64,000 nt of DNA from CAWCBG01 sp963793845. Its GTDB lineage: Bacteria > Acidobacteriota > Terriglobia > Terriglobales > Acidobacteriaceae. The position numbers and the translations under genes were made by a program. Shown piece by piece: positions 27,455 through 35,804 of the stretch; within the stretch, counting starts at the first letter, position 1, and the number at the start of each line of letters is the position of its first letter. The stretch is from assembly GCA_963793845.1 (NCBI GenBank), contig CAWCBG010000007.1:52569-116568 (forward strand), given 5' to 3'. Below the pieces are notes generated by a model. It made no database searches. It had not been told where the DNA came from and saw nothing but the letters and a program-made list of their open reading frames with translations.

Positions 27455-28042
27455 GTGGTCAACAAGACCATCGAAGACGGACTTCAGCCTTATCAAATCG
27501 GACCAAAATTACGAAATCTGCGTTTGAAAAAAAGTATGGGGCTGGTGGAGCTGGGCAAACACACCGGCCTGTCGCCGGCGCTACTGTCCAAACTGGAGCG
27601 GGACAAGCTGTTTCCCACGCTGCCCACGCTGTTGCGCATAGCGATGGTATTCAGCGTAGGGCTGGACTACTTCTTCACCGACGAACGCAAGCGGCATATC
27701 GTCTCCGTGGTGCGCAAGAGCGAACGCATTAAGCTACCGGAACGGCCCGGCGGAGGGGAGGTGGCTTATCACTTCGAGAGCCTGGACTTCAAGTCGAACG
27801 AGCGCCGCACCAGCGCGTACCTGGCGGAATTCGAGACTGTGCCGCTGGAAAAGCTGAAACCGCATCAGCATCCGGGCTCAGAGTTCCTGCACGTAGTTAA
27901 GGGCAAGCTCGGGCTGAAGATTGGTATCGACGATTACGAACTGGAGGCGGGCGACTCGATCTACTTCGATCCCAGCGTCCCGCATGTGTATCGACGGGTG
28001 GGAAAGCCGCCGTGTCAGGCTTTGATTGTGACCGCAGGCTGA
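27455..28042 (+). CDS. XRE-family regulator with C-terminal cupin domain
   Basis: A 195-residue regulator. A helix-turn-helix domain lies at about 14-68 (IGPKLRNLRLKKSMGLVELGKHTGLSPALLSKLERDKLFPTLPTLLRIA), and a small double-stranded beta-helix cupin lies at about 110-195 (LKPHQHPGSEFLHVVKGKLGLKIG...DSIYFDPSVPHVYRR). The cupin histidines and glutamate suggest that a metal or small ligand is bound as inducer, as in PuuR/SutR-type regulators. A strong AAAAGGAGG lies 4-9 bases before the GTG start. The co-oriented decarboxylase-hydrolase gene 105 bp downstream is a plausible target. Confidence 0.93.
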   Translation: MVNKTIEDGLQPYQIGPKLRNLRLKKSMGLVELGKHTGLSPALLSKLERDKLFPTLPTLLRIAMVFSVGLDYFFTDERKRHIVSVVRKSERIKLPERPGGGEVAYHFESLDFKSNERRTSAYLAEFETVPLEKLKPHQHPGSEFLHVVKGKLGLKIGIDDYELEAGDSIYFDPSVPHVYRRVGKPPCQALIVTAG

Positions 28043-28147
28043 AAGCGGGCGTCGTGTAACATACTGGACGGTGCAGCGCGGTGGGAGTAGGCCGTAGGCG
28101 CTGCTTTACCATTGGCAGGCATCCTCCTCCGGGGAGAGAACACAGGC

Positions 28148-29299
28148 ATGGACAGGCGAACCATTGGCGCACACGAGTTGCAGGCCATTGATGGAGAACG
28201 TGGTGCCGCCGTGGTACGCGCAGTGCGGCAGGTATCGCCGACGCTGGCGGATGCGCTGACGGAGTTCGCCTTCGGGCAGGTCTTCTGCAAGGCCGAGCTG
28301 GGACGCCGTGAACGCGAACTGGCCACAGTGGCCATCCTGGGGGCGATCGGGGGCGCGGAGACGCAGTTGCGCGTCCACATCGGCGCGGCGCTGCGCAGCG
28401 GAGTCGATCCTGACGAGCTGATTGCCCTGTGCGAACATCTCGCGCCCTATGCCGGCATTCCCCGCGCGCTGAACGTGCTGCGCGAAGCGCGCGCCATCCT
28501 GGAAGAACTCGACATCTCGCGGCCCCGGCCTACGCGCCGGGTCATGGTTGGCGATCATGAAACCGTCGTCTCGGAGACCGGCCAGGGTGATGCCTATATC
28601 CTGATTCACTGCCTCGGACTGGATTGGCGATTGTGGCGCGACGTGATTCCGGAACTGGCGGAGCAGTATCGCGTCATTGCCTACGACTTGCGCGGGCACG
28701 GCTACGCCTCCAACGCGCCGAGGGTCACTTCGATAGAGCAGCTCGCAGCCGATCTGGTCCTGCTGATGGACGAGTTGAACATCAAACATGCGCGCATTGC
28801 CGGTCATTCACTGGGCGGAACGGTCGCGCAAATTATGGCGCTGCAATATCCTAATCGCGTGATTTCACTCGCCCTGGTCAACACCATGGGTCGGGCGTTA
28901 CGCGACCGGTACGAAGCTCGCGCCGAGGACGCGGAACGCAACGGAATGGCGGCGCAGGTAGCGCCTTCGTTGTTGCGCTGGCTCACACCGGAGGTTGTCG
29001 CCGAAAATCCCTGGTACGTGCGTTACGCACGCGAGCGAATTATCCGCGCGGAAGTTCCCAACTGGGCGGCAGCGTGGCGGGCCTTGGCCGCGTTTGATGA
29101 GTTCGACGAGTTGCACAAGATCGACGTGCCGACGCACGTGATCGCAGGCGAGAAGGATGCAGCAGCTCCGGCGGAAGAATTCATGCGGCCCATCGCGGAA
29201 CGAATTTCTGGCGCGAAATTCTCGGTGATTCCCGGGGCCCCTCATCTCTCGCCGCTGGTGACACCGCACGAACTGGCAACGCTGCTGGCACACGTGTGA
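28148..29299 (+). CDS. Carboxymuconolactone decarboxylase-alpha/beta hydrolase fusion
   Basis: A 383-residue two-domain protein. Residues about 20-120 form a CMD/AhpD-like domain (FAFGQVFCKAELGRRERELATVAIL, VHIGAALRSGVDPDELIALCEHLAPYAGIPRAL). Residues about 132-383 form an alpha/beta hydrolase with Ser221 in AGHSLGG, Asp337 in AGEKDAA and His366 in GAPHLSP. The pairing recalls PcaC plus PcaD (enol-lactone hydrolase) of protocatechuate degradation, but no other pca genes are nearby, so that role is inference. The ATG at 28148 with GGGGAGAG upstream is preferred over an in-frame TTG 36 bases earlier. Confidence 0.88.
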   Translation: MDRRTIGAHELQAIDGERGAAVVRAVRQVSPTLADALTEFAFGQVFCKAELGRRERELATVAILGAIGGAETQLRVHIGAALRSGVDPDELIALCEHLAPYAGIPRALNVLREARAILEELDISRPRPTRRVMVGDHETVVSETGQGDAYILIHCLGLDWRLWRDVIPELAEQYRVIAYDLRGHGYASNAPRVTSIEQLAADLVLLMDELNIKHARIAGHSLGGTVAQIMALQYPNRVISLALVNTMGRALRDRYEARAEDAERNGMAAQVAPSLLRWLTPEVVAENPWYVRYARERIIRAEVPNWAAAWRALAAFDEFDELHKIDVPTHVIAGEKDAAAPAEEFMRPIAERISGAKFSVIPGAPHLSPLVTPHELATLLAHV

Positions 29300-29388
29300 C
29301 ACTCGCGGTTGCGCCTCGCATACGGTGATTGCGTCGCGGTCGTTCAACAGCACTTCTTCATTCCATCCGAGCGCGTGGCCAATTACAC

Positions 29389-29600
29389 TCGTCATTCCGA
29401 CCGGAGGGCTCAGCCCGGAGCGGAGGAACCTGCTGTTGTTGAGTGTGGTGCAATCCCGAGAAAAGCAGGTTCCTCCACTTCGCTTCGCTGCGGTCGGAAT
29501 GACGGATTTGGGAGCTGTGGTCGGAATGACGGATTTGAGAGGTGTGGTCGGAATGACGGATTTGAGAGGTGGGGTCGGAATGACGGATGTTAGGTGTGTC
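29389..29600. repeat. Palindromic repeat followed by four 27-bp tandem copies
   Basis: A palindromic unit (29389-29505, CGTCATTCCGACCGGAG...GAGGAACCTGCTGTTG, then AAGCAGGTTCCTCCAC...GGTCGGAATGACGG) extends into four copies of a 27-bp unit starting at 29492, 29519, 29546 and 29573, each opening GGTCGGAATGACGGATTT (GATGTT in the last). No other feature lies in 29300-29660. Confidence 0.88.
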
Positions 29601-29678
29601 GAATCAACAACGGCTCGGTCATCAGAGGAGGCACTAGACCAGTGAGGCTTCTACCGCGTGTCACAAGGAGCTGAGACG

Positions 29679-29780
29679 ATGGTCGGCATCAACGATTTCA
29701 AGGTCATCGCTTTGCCGCACGATCAGCTGCGCGCCATTTTGAAGAAGTACAACCGGCTGGTGGAAGCGCCGGCGAAGTAG
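29679..29780 (+). CDS. 33-residue small protein
   Basis: A very short ORF with a strong AAGGAG 8 bases before the ATG. The product, MVGINDFKVIALPHDQLRAI then LKKYNRLVEAPAK, is amphipathic and probably helical at its end. It stops 4 bases before the convergent M50 peptidase stop codon. Function unknown. The ribosome-binding site and protein-like composition are the evidence. Confidence 0.5.
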   Translation: MVGINDFKVIALPHDQLRAILKKYNRLVEAPAK

Positions 29781-29784
29781 GGCT

Positions 29785-30777
29785 TCAATTCCCCAGCCAC
29801 CCCTGGCCCAGGAACGGCTGCGGGCAGAACGTCAGCGCCAGCAGAAGTATGGCCACAAGAGCCAGCTTGCGGCGGCCACCGTCAAGCTCGGGCCACGCCG
29901 GGACGGCAGGATGACGCCAGCCGGTGAATCCGAGGATTACTGCCCACACGAACCATCCCGGCCAGAACACCGAGAGCCCCACGAGGACAGCGATCGATCC
30001 GCGGGTAAACCATTTATGCGCGCGCGGCGAGTACGCATAGACGATGTGTCCGCCGTCGAGCTGTCCTCCGGGGAGAAGATTCAGTGCGGTGGCCAGCATT
30101 CCAAACCAGGCAGCGACTGCAATGGGGTGCAGGCATAAATGTTGGAGTGGGCCGGCGTGATGACCGAAGAGCGCAACCAACCAGTTTGCCAGATGGAAGA
30201 TGGCTGGGAAGCCGACGTCATAACGAGACTCGATGATGGTGGGAGGCAGCGGCTGCGACAGCGCCATGCCGAGAATCAAGAGTGGCACGGCTAGCACGAA
30301 TCCCGCGATGGGGCCGGCGATACCAATATCGAACAGCGCTTGCCGCGAGCGAATGCGCGACTTGATGCGAATGAATGCCCCGAAGGTTCCGAGCGGAGTT
30401 GGCGCCGGGATGAAAAATGGCAGCGTAGCGAACACGTTGTTCTTTTCGCAAAAGATGAAGTGGCCCATCTCGTGCGCCAGCAGAATCCCCATCAGGCTGG
30501 CGGAGAAGGGAATTCCCGTCAACAGGATGGCAGGGTGGTGCCATATCCAGAGCGGGTGAAACAGCGGCAGGTAGCCGTCGCCGAAGGTCAAAGCCGGCAA
30601 CCGATGGCGAAAATTGTCCGCTACCTGTGCGCCAACGATCAAGGTAGTTAAGATGGTCGCGAGCAAGAGCAGGAGGTGCAGCCAATAAGGCCGACTGCGT
30701 GACGGTGCGGCGACGAAGACTTCCGGGCGGGGAACGGTCTCGAACGTATAGGACAGCGGCGGCGTGGGGTCAGACAT
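29785..30777 (-). CDS. M50 family site-2-type membrane metalloprotease
   Basis: A 330-residue polytopic membrane protein. Zinc site HEMGH (His102, Glu103, His106) lies inside a hydrophobic helix and is joined by the second motif LDGGH with Asp241, as in site-2 proteases. The region between has the conserved IAGPIAGF segment, and further helices follow to the C-terminus. Family members cleave transmembrane segments, often of anti-sigma factors, but no PDZ domain is present and no partner adjoins. The closest look-alikes are stand-alone bacterial/plant EGY-type site-2 proteases. Confidence 0.9.
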   Translation of the reverse strand: MSDPTPPLSYTFETVPRPEVFVAAPSRSRPYWLHLLLLLATILTTLIVGAQVADNFRHRLPALTFGDGYLPLFHPLWIWHHPAILLTGIPFSASLMGILLAHEMGHFIFCEKNNVFATLPFFIPAPTPLGTFGAFIRIKSRIRSRQALFDIGIAGPIAGFVLAVPLLILGMALSQPLPPTIIESRYDVGFPAIFHLANWLVALFGHHAGPLQHLCLHPIAVAAWFGMLATALNLLPGGQLDGGHIVYAYSPRAHKWFTRGSIAVLVGLSVFWPGWFVWAVILGFTGWRHPAVPAWPELDGGRRKLALVAILLLALTFCPQPFLGQGWLGN

Positions 30778-30886
30778 CGGTTACGTGTGCAGATCGACGG
30801 TGCGCGAAACCAGCGGGCGGTGTGCGTCAACCCTGTTTGAATAGGGGGCCGTGCCGGCGGCTTGCTTCAGAAAGTGCTCCCGGAAT

Positions 30887-31156
30887 CTATTCAATGGATT
30901 GAAGTTCCTTACCCGGCTTAAAGCGAACCGCTTTGCCCGGAGGAATGTTGACTTCGGCGCCGGTCCGCGGATTGCGTCCGATGCCCGTTTTCCGCGGGCG
31001 AACGGTGAAGACGCCGAAGCCGCGCAATTCGATGCGGTCGCCGCGAGCGAGCGCTTTCTTCATACTCTCGAAGACGGTTTCCACGGCCATCTCGGCCTTG
31101 GTTTTGGTGACGCCGGTCTTGGTGACAACTTCGTTGATCAGATCAAGTTTGATCAC
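30887..31156 (-). CDS. hup: HU/IHF-family DNA-binding protein
   Basis: An 89-residue histone-like protein. N-terminal helices (MIKLDLINEVVTKTGVTKTKAEMAVETVFESMKKALARGD) lead to RIELRGFGVFTVRPRKTGIGRNPRTGAEVNIPPGKAVRFKPGKEL, with the conserved GRNPRTG beta-arm and Pro that intercalates in DNA. It bends and compacts DNA as a dimer. The gene is single, with 110 bp to the protease gene downstream. Confidence 0.96.
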   Translation of the reverse strand: MIKLDLINEVVTKTGVTKTKAEMAVETVFESMKKALARGDRIELRGFGVFTVRPRKTGIGRNPRTGAEVNIPPGKAVRFKPGKELQSIE

Positions 31157-31391
31157 AAGTGGCTCCGCAATTGTTGGCTCGCCGGGGACGTCTCGACACC
31201 CGGGTACTCTGCGATTCTACCCGAGCCGCACTGTTTCCGGTAAGTCTCAGTTTGAGTTCGGGTTAGGGACAATGGGCGAATCGTAGTGCGGCGCGCGCCC
31301 GTTGTCAACCAGAGCTTCATTCCGTAAGATGGCGTCACCGTTCCATCCGCTCGCGAACGAGTCCGGCCCCCTGCGCCGCCTGAGGAGTCTC

Positions 31392-31946
31392 ATGTCCATC
31401 AAGAGTGACCGTTGGATCCGCAAAATGGCCATCGAGCACGATATGATCAATCCCTTTTCGGAGAAACAGGTCCGAGAAGGCGTCATTTCCTACGGTCTTT
31501 CTTCCTACGGTTACGACCTGCGGGTGGCGGACGAGTTCAAGATCTTCACCAACGTCAACAGCACCGTGGTTGATCCCAAGAAGTTCGACGAACGCTCGCT
31601 GGTGAGTGTCGATTCGGATGTCTGCATTGTTCCGCCGAACTCGTTTGCCCTGGCGCGCTCCATCGAGTACTTCAAAATCCCGCGCGACGTGCTGACGATC
31701 TGCGTCGGCAAGTCGACCTATGCCAGGTGCGGCATCATCGTCAACGTCACTCCCTTTGAGCCGGAGTGGGAGGGCTTCGTGACGCTGGAGATCTCCAACA
31801 CAACGCCGCTACCCGCGCGCATCTACGCGAATGAAGGCTTGTGCCAGATTCTGTTCTTCCAGTCCGACGAGCAGTGCGAGACCAGTTATCGCGACAAGAA
31901 GGGCAAGTACCAGGGACAGAAGGGAATCGTGCTGCCCAAGCTGTGA
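31392..31946 (+). CDS. dcd: dCTP deaminase
   Basis: A 184-residue trimeric enzyme that deaminates dCTP to dUTP, the usual source of dUMP for thymidylate synthesis. Family segments are clear: MINPFSEKQVREGVISYGLSSYGYDLRVADEF, VPPNSFALARSIEYFKIPRDVLTICVGKSTYARCGIIVN and EPEWEGFVTLEISNTTPLPARIYANEGLCQILFF, which includes the catalytic Glu of the TLE motif. The start at 31392 has GAGGAG upstream; an in-frame extension to 31302 is not conserved-looking. Thymidylate kinase lies 2 kb away on the other strand. Confidence 0.95.
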   Translation: MSIKSDRWIRKMAIEHDMINPFSEKQVREGVISYGLSSYGYDLRVADEFKIFTNVNSTVVDPKKFDERSLVSVDSDVCIVPPNSFALARSIEYFKIPRDVLTICVGKSTYARCGIIVNVTPFEPEWEGFVTLEISNTTPLPARIYANEGLCQILFFQSDEQCETSYRDKKGKYQGQKGIVLPKL

Positions 31947-32007
31947 GGAGCAGTTGTTAGTTGTCGGTTGTCAGTTGTCGGTAGGAATCGGTCTGACCCT
32001 GAAAGTT

Positions 32008-32122
32008 CATCATTCCGACGGGGCTTCAGCCTCGGAGTGGAGGAAGCTGCTTTCCCTGGGGATGGTGCCAACGCAGCGAGACAGCAGGTTCCTCCACTCC
32101 GCTGCGCTCCGGTCGGAACGAC
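32008..32122. repeat. Palindromic repeat unit
   Basis: A full unit with arms ATCATTCCGACGGGG...GAGGAAGCTGCTTT and ACAGCAGGTTCCTCCACTCC...GGTCGGAACGACG. Unlike the copies near 16.7, 25.0 and 29.5 kb it has no tandem extension. A short GTTAGTTGTCGGTTGTCAG repeat precedes it, directly after the dcd stop. Confidence 0.82.
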
Positions 32123-32159
32123 GAAACACTGCGAGTACCCGCTTCGCTTTTCTATACAC

Positions 32160-32188
32160 AAAACCACGCCCAATGGCGTGGTTTTGTA
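32160..32188. terminator. Bidirectional intrinsic terminator
   Basis: An 11-bp perfect stem AAAACCACGCC/GGCGTGGTTTT (32160-32170 and 32175-32185) with loop CAAT lies between convergent dcd and the Hfq-like gene. A and T ends on both sides let it terminate either transcript. Confidence 0.92.
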
Positions 32189-32210
32189 GAACCTTGCAAC
32201 CGAACTGTTC

Positions 32211-32603
32211 CTAGCGGTGCGGGCCTTCGCTTTCCTTGAACATGTACTTGATGCTGGGCTTGTAGATGAGGATATTGGCGGCGCCGGAGCGATTCACCTT
32301 CAGGCAGTACTTGTCATACCACTCGATGATGCCGTGAATCTCTTCACCGTCCTGCAGCACCAGGACCATCGGCGTCTTGGACTGCATCTGCTTCTGGTAG
32401 TAAAAATTTTCCGCATGCGTTTGCTCGGGTGGAGGCGTCTTCTTGCCGTTGGTAACGGGCCGTTCGTTGCTACGCTCGCGCCGCTCGCCATCGTGGCGTG
32501 GATGTTCGGTGCGGCTGAGGGAAGGACGGATAAGCTTGCGGTTGGCAAACACCTCGGGGTCCAGCGCGCGACCCACGGCGGTGGAGTCCATGGAGTCTTT
32601 CAT
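32211..32603 (-). CDS. Hfq-like RNA chaperone with long N-terminal extension
   Basis: A 130-residue protein whose C-terminal half is an Sm fold: FYYQKQMQSKTPMVLVLQDGEEIHGIIEWYDKYCLKVNR resembles Hfq Sm1, and ILIYKPSIKYMF resembles Sm2 (YKHAIS in E. coli). Residues 1-65 are a charged, probably disordered extension absent from canonical Hfq. The start at 32603 has AGGAG upstream. Hfq hexamers bind sRNAs and mRNAs, and retention of the YK-I pattern supports RNA binding here. The hfq symbol is withheld because sequence divergence is considerable. Confidence 0.82.
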   Translation of the reverse strand: MKDSMDSTAVGRALDPEVFANRKLIRPSLSRTEHPRHDGERRERSNERPVTNGKKTPPPEQTHAENFYYQKQMQSKTPMVLVLQDGEEIHGIIEWYDKYCLKVNRSGAANILIYKPSIKYMFKESEGPHR

Positions 32604-32786
32604 GGCAGCTCCTAGAATTAGACACTCGCCTTGGCGGCTCCACGAAAACAAACGTGATACACGAACTCCACTTGACAACGATTCAGACTGGGAGTGGCCC
32701 ACGAGGTGTCTTGGGTATGAACTTAGCGATACCCTAACACAGCCCCTCCGGCGTGACAACGTCAAAGGCCGACTACGACTTTCGGG

Positions 32787-33881
32787 TCACTTTTCGAGGG
32801 CAGTGGCGAAAGTATCGAGGGCCAGGGAGCGGAGCAGGTTGCGCCGCATGCCGGTTTCGAACTCGCCTAGCCGTTGCGAGGCGGTCGTGATCCATGCGAA
32901 GTCCACCTGCTCAGCCATGTTCTTTAGTTCTGCGGCAATGTCATGATTGCGGACCAGGTCCGGCGTTCCCGATTTCAGGAACAGCAGGTCTTCGAGCAGG
33001 GAATAGAGGGTTCGAACCAGATAGTCCGCCTTGGCTTTTCCGTCGGCTCCGGCGCGGTAGGTGTCGGTCACGCGAAACAGCGCGCTGTGGTCCTGCGATC
33101 CCATCGCGGGAGCGAGCAAGGCCAGCGCATCCTGTCGTGCCGCCACATAGCCGGCGAGATCGAAGTTGCGGGCGCGTCCCAGTCCGCCGCCGCAAAGCCG
33201 CGCCACCAGGGCTCGTTCACGCGGTTTCCATTCGGGACGAACCTCCGCCAGGTACTGCTCAACCTGCGATGCCGGCAGTCCCGAGAGTCGCAGATGCATG
33301 CAGCGCGAGCGGATCGTCGGCAGCAATGCCGAGGGATTATCGGTCAGCAGGAAGATGGTCGCGAAATCGGGCGGCTCTTCAAGAATCTTGAGCAGTGAGT
33401 TGGCGGCCTCCTTCATGAAGTCGGCGTCACTGAAGATCGAGACACGGCGGCCGCCCTCCGCCGGACGATAGTAAATCTCGGCGATCACGTGCCGTACCTG
33501 ATCGACCTTGACCAGCATCTGTGGGGGATCAGGTGGAATGATCAGGACATCGGGATGCGTCTGGACAAAGATGCGGGTCTCGCGCTTGTCGGCATCGCGC
33601 ATGTTCTCGCGCGCCTCGACCGCCTCCGCGAAGCGCACCTCCAGATCGTCGGCCTCGGCAATGCGGGTGCAGTTGGCACAGTGTCCGCAGAAATCGGGAA
33701 GCCCGTCGCTGGTGGGCTTCTCCAGGCAGTTCATAGCCTTGGCCACCATCTGCGCCAGTGTGAACTTGCCCGAGCCCGGTGTGCCCGACAGAATCACCGC
33801 GTGGGGGAAGCGATCGCGCGCCAGCATCTCGCGCATGGCGTGAACGATTTCGGGATTGCCGTGAAAATCAGAAAAGGGCAT
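32787..33881 (-). CDS. holB: DNA polymerase III delta-prime subunit
   Basis: A 364-residue clamp-loader subunit of the AAA+ type. The P-loop GTPGSGKFT is near 33-41, a small zinc module DFCGHCANC plus an earlier Cys (about 50-69) is present, sensor segment LLKILEEPPDFATIFLLTDNPSALLPTIRSRC includes the SRC motif, and a helical C-terminal collar domain follows. It works with delta and tau/gamma to load the sliding clamp. It lies 27 bp downstream of thymidylate kinase, the usual tmk-holB order. The 183-bp gap to the Hfq-like gene may separate transcripts. Confidence 0.93.
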   Translation of the reverse strand: MPFSDFHGNPEIVHAMREMLARDRFPHAVILSGTPGSGKFTLAQMVAKAMNCLEKPTSDGLPDFCGHCANCTRIAEADDLEVRFAEAVEARENMRDADKRETRIFVQTHPDVLIIPPDPPQMLVKVDQVRHVIAEIYYRPAEGGRRVSIFSDADFMKEAANSLLKILEEPPDFATIFLLTDNPSALLPTIRSRCMHLRLSGLPASQVEQYLAEVRPEWKPRERALVARLCGGGLGRARNFDLAGYVAARQDALALLAPAMGSQDHSALFRVTDTYRAGADGKAKADYLVRTLYSLLEDLLFLKSGTPDLVRNHDIAAELKNMAEQVDFAWITTASQRLGEFETGMRRNLLRSLALDTFATALEK

Positions 33882-33908
33882 AGGCTTGCGGCACAGCTAA
33901 AGCTGTGC

Positions 33909-34586
33909 CTAATCAGAGTCTATCAAGCGTTTGCGGACGATTCCTACGATCTCGCGATGGACTACGCCCACCGAGCGGCGCGCGTCGACGGCTACCACGC
34001 GTTGCGGCTCACGTTTGGCGATCGCAAGGTATGCGTCGTGAACGCGGGCGAAGAACGCTCGGCTCTCCTTCTCGAAGCGATTCTCGTTAGCGTCACCGGG
34101 AGCAACGCTGGCCTTCTGCCGGTTGCGGCGCCGTGCCCGGGTGACGCTGGCTGCAGCATCCGAGTCCATGAGGATGGTGAGGTCAGGCCACAGTCCCCGA
34201 CAGAGGGCCTGATGCAATTGCAAAACAGGCTTGGTGCCAAGCTGTCGGCCTCCCCCCTGGTAGGCTTCGGTGGAATCGGTAAAGCGATCGCAGAGCACCC
34301 ACTGTCCGGCCTCGAGCGCCGGCAGAATAACTTGACTGACCTGTTGCGCGCGCGAGGCGAACATCAGGGCCATCTCGGCGTAGGGATCGAGGCCCGCGGT
34401 CCGCGAATCCAGCAGCACCGCGCGGATGCGCTCGCCGATTTCAGTGCCTCCCGGCTCGCGCGTGGTCAGCACCTGTAATCCCTGCTTGCGTAGCACCGTT
34501 GCAAGCTTTTCCAGTTGCGTCGTCTTGCCGCACCCGTCGAGCCCTTCAAAGGTGACGAACTTGCCGCGCTGCTTTTGTGGGGACAC
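33909..34586 (-). CDS. tmk: Thymidylate kinase
   Basis: A 225-residue P-loop kinase converting dTMP to dTDP. It shows FEGLDGCGKTTQ (Walker A), the TREPGGTEIGERIR substrate/DRx-type region, and DRFTDSTEAYQGGGR with the conserved aromatic segment. A GTG at 34586 starts the protein, as no closer ATG fits. The lid region carries RARRRNRQKASVAPGDANENRFE, longer and more basic than usual. It is the first gene of a tmk-holB unit on the minus strand. Confidence 0.93.
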   Translation of the reverse strand: MSPQKQRGKFVTFEGLDGCGKTTQLEKLATVLRKQGLQVLTTREPGGTEIGERIRAVLLDSRTAGLDPYAEMALMFASRAQQVSQVILPALEAGQWVLCDRFTDSTEAYQGGGRQLGTKPVLQLHQALCRGLWPDLTILMDSDAAASVTRARRRNRQKASVAPGDANENRFEKESRAFFARVHDAYLAIAKREPQRVVAVDARRSVGVVHREIVGIVRKRLIDSD

Positions 34587-34740
34587 TGCTCGATGATAGC
34601 AAGCGACTCGTGCCGGACGAGGTCAGAGAAGCTCCGACAAGTAAAAGAGCGGCGGAGCCTCCCGTGCAAGGGTCGAGAAAGGGAAGTGATTTGCGGAAAA
34701 GTTTCGACTCCCCTTAACCCACTAGGCGTGCCACCGTAGA

Positions 34741-35142
34741 TTACGGTGTGGCCAGACAGGTTAATTGGGCCGTGCCGCTTACCTTGGGCGAGGTATTACT
34801 GACGCCGTTGCTGACCGTGATAGTCAGGTCGGAGGGTGCCGTGCCCGTAATCGTAACCTGCCCAACGCTTACGCAGGTAGCGCTCCCAGCGTCGTTGATG
34901 GTGGCGATCGCGCTATTGGAACTGGACCATGTCAAGCCGTCCGCCACCGTCAATTCACGGCTGCTCTTGTCGGTAAAAGTGGCCGTCGCGGTGTACTGTA
35001 CATCGGTTGGCGGAGAAATCGTGGCAGTCGCCGTCGCTGGCGTGACCGTAATGCTGGATATGGTTGGATGCCCCGCTCCGCAGGCAAGCATGGTAGCCGC
35101 CAAGGGTGCGATGCAGAGGATATGTAAGAGCCTAACCTTCAT
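34741..35142 (-). CDS. Lipoprotein with bacterial Ig-like (BIG2) domain
   Basis: A 133-residue predicted lipoprotein: signal MKVRLLHILCIAPLAATMLACG with the lipobox Cys at 21. It is followed by a single Ig-like domain typical of BIG2 repeats (ISSITVTPATATATISPPTDVQYTATATFTDKSSRELTVADGLTWSSSNSAIATINDAG). Such domains serve adhesion or display at the cell surface. Only one domain is present, so the protein may be a small cell-envelope factor. No operon partner. The product ends close to the thymidylate kinase promoter region. Confidence 0.85.
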   Translation of the reverse strand: MKVRLLHILCIAPLAATMLACGAGHPTISSITVTPATATATISPPTDVQYTATATFTDKSSRELTVADGLTWSSSNSAIATINDAGSATCVSVGQVTITGTAPSDLTITVSNGVSNTSPKVSGTAQLTCLATP

Positions 35143-35361
35143 ACTTTCTCCTGTTCAAACTTGGAGTGTGGTCACAGAGAGAAGGTTGGTTGCTGAGTTT
35201 GGGTGAAGGGCACTCGCCGGGTTGCCTCGCCGCAGGTTTAAAAATGGATGGATTTCGTTGTTTCCAATCTCTTGGCAAAACGATATACATGACGTGAGTT
35301 ATTGCCGTTGTCAGAGGAAACTATTTCTTGGCAACGAAACCTTTCAAACACGAGGCAAATG

Positions 35362-35784
35362 ATGGCAACCAGGAGTGCGAAGAAGGCAGTTGCTCCAGCG
35401 GCAGGCAGTGGACGCCGCGCAATCGATTTTCCGGGTGACTCGCCCGCCTTTCCTTTCAGTGAAGGTATCGTGGTCGGAAACCAGCTTTACATTTCAGGGC
35501 AGGAAGGTCGCGACAAGAAGGGCAACATCGTCAAGGGTGGGATCGTGCCTGAGACCAAGGCTGCACTCAAGCTATTGGGAGAAGTGGTGAAGCTGGCGAA
35601 GTTCAAGCTGAGCGACCTTGCCCTGGTAACCGTGTTTCTCTCCGACATCAACGACTTCGACGCGATGAACACCGTATATGCGGCGTTCATGCCAAAGCCT
35701 GCGCCCGCCCGTGCGACGGTGCAGGTGGCGGCGTTGTATGGCGGCGCCCGGGTGGAGATCTCGGCCATTGCCGTGAAGCAGTAA
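35362..35784 (+). CDS. RidA/YjgF/YER057c family protein
   Basis: A 140-residue member of the Rid family, which hydrolyses reactive enamine/imine intermediates or serves related roles. It shows GIVVGNQLYISGQEG near the N-terminus and FLSDINDFDAMNTVYAAF with PARATVQVAALYGGARVEISAIAV at the end, carrying the conserved Arg in PARATV. A lysine/alanine-rich N-terminal stretch (about 20 residues) precedes the fold. Two adjacent ATGs occur at 35359 and 35362; the second is better spaced from GAGG. Which Rid subgroup it belongs to is uncertain. Confidence 0.9.
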   Translation: MATRSAKKAVAPAAGSGRRAIDFPGDSPAFPFSEGIVVGNQLYISGQEGRDKKGNIVKGGIVPETKAALKLLGEVVKLAKFKLSDLALVTVFLSDINDFDAMNTVYAAFMPKPAPARATVQVAALYGGARVEISAIAVKQ

Positions 35785-35804
35785 CACGGCGTTTCCGGCG
35801 CCGG

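Noticed and set aside
33489..34478. Long plus-strand frame opposite holB and tmk
   Set aside because: Shadow of two well-identified genes on the minus strand.
35359..35364. First of two adjacent ATG codons as RidA start
   Set aside because: The GAGG ribosome-binding sequence is only three bases away; the second ATG (35362) has better spacing.
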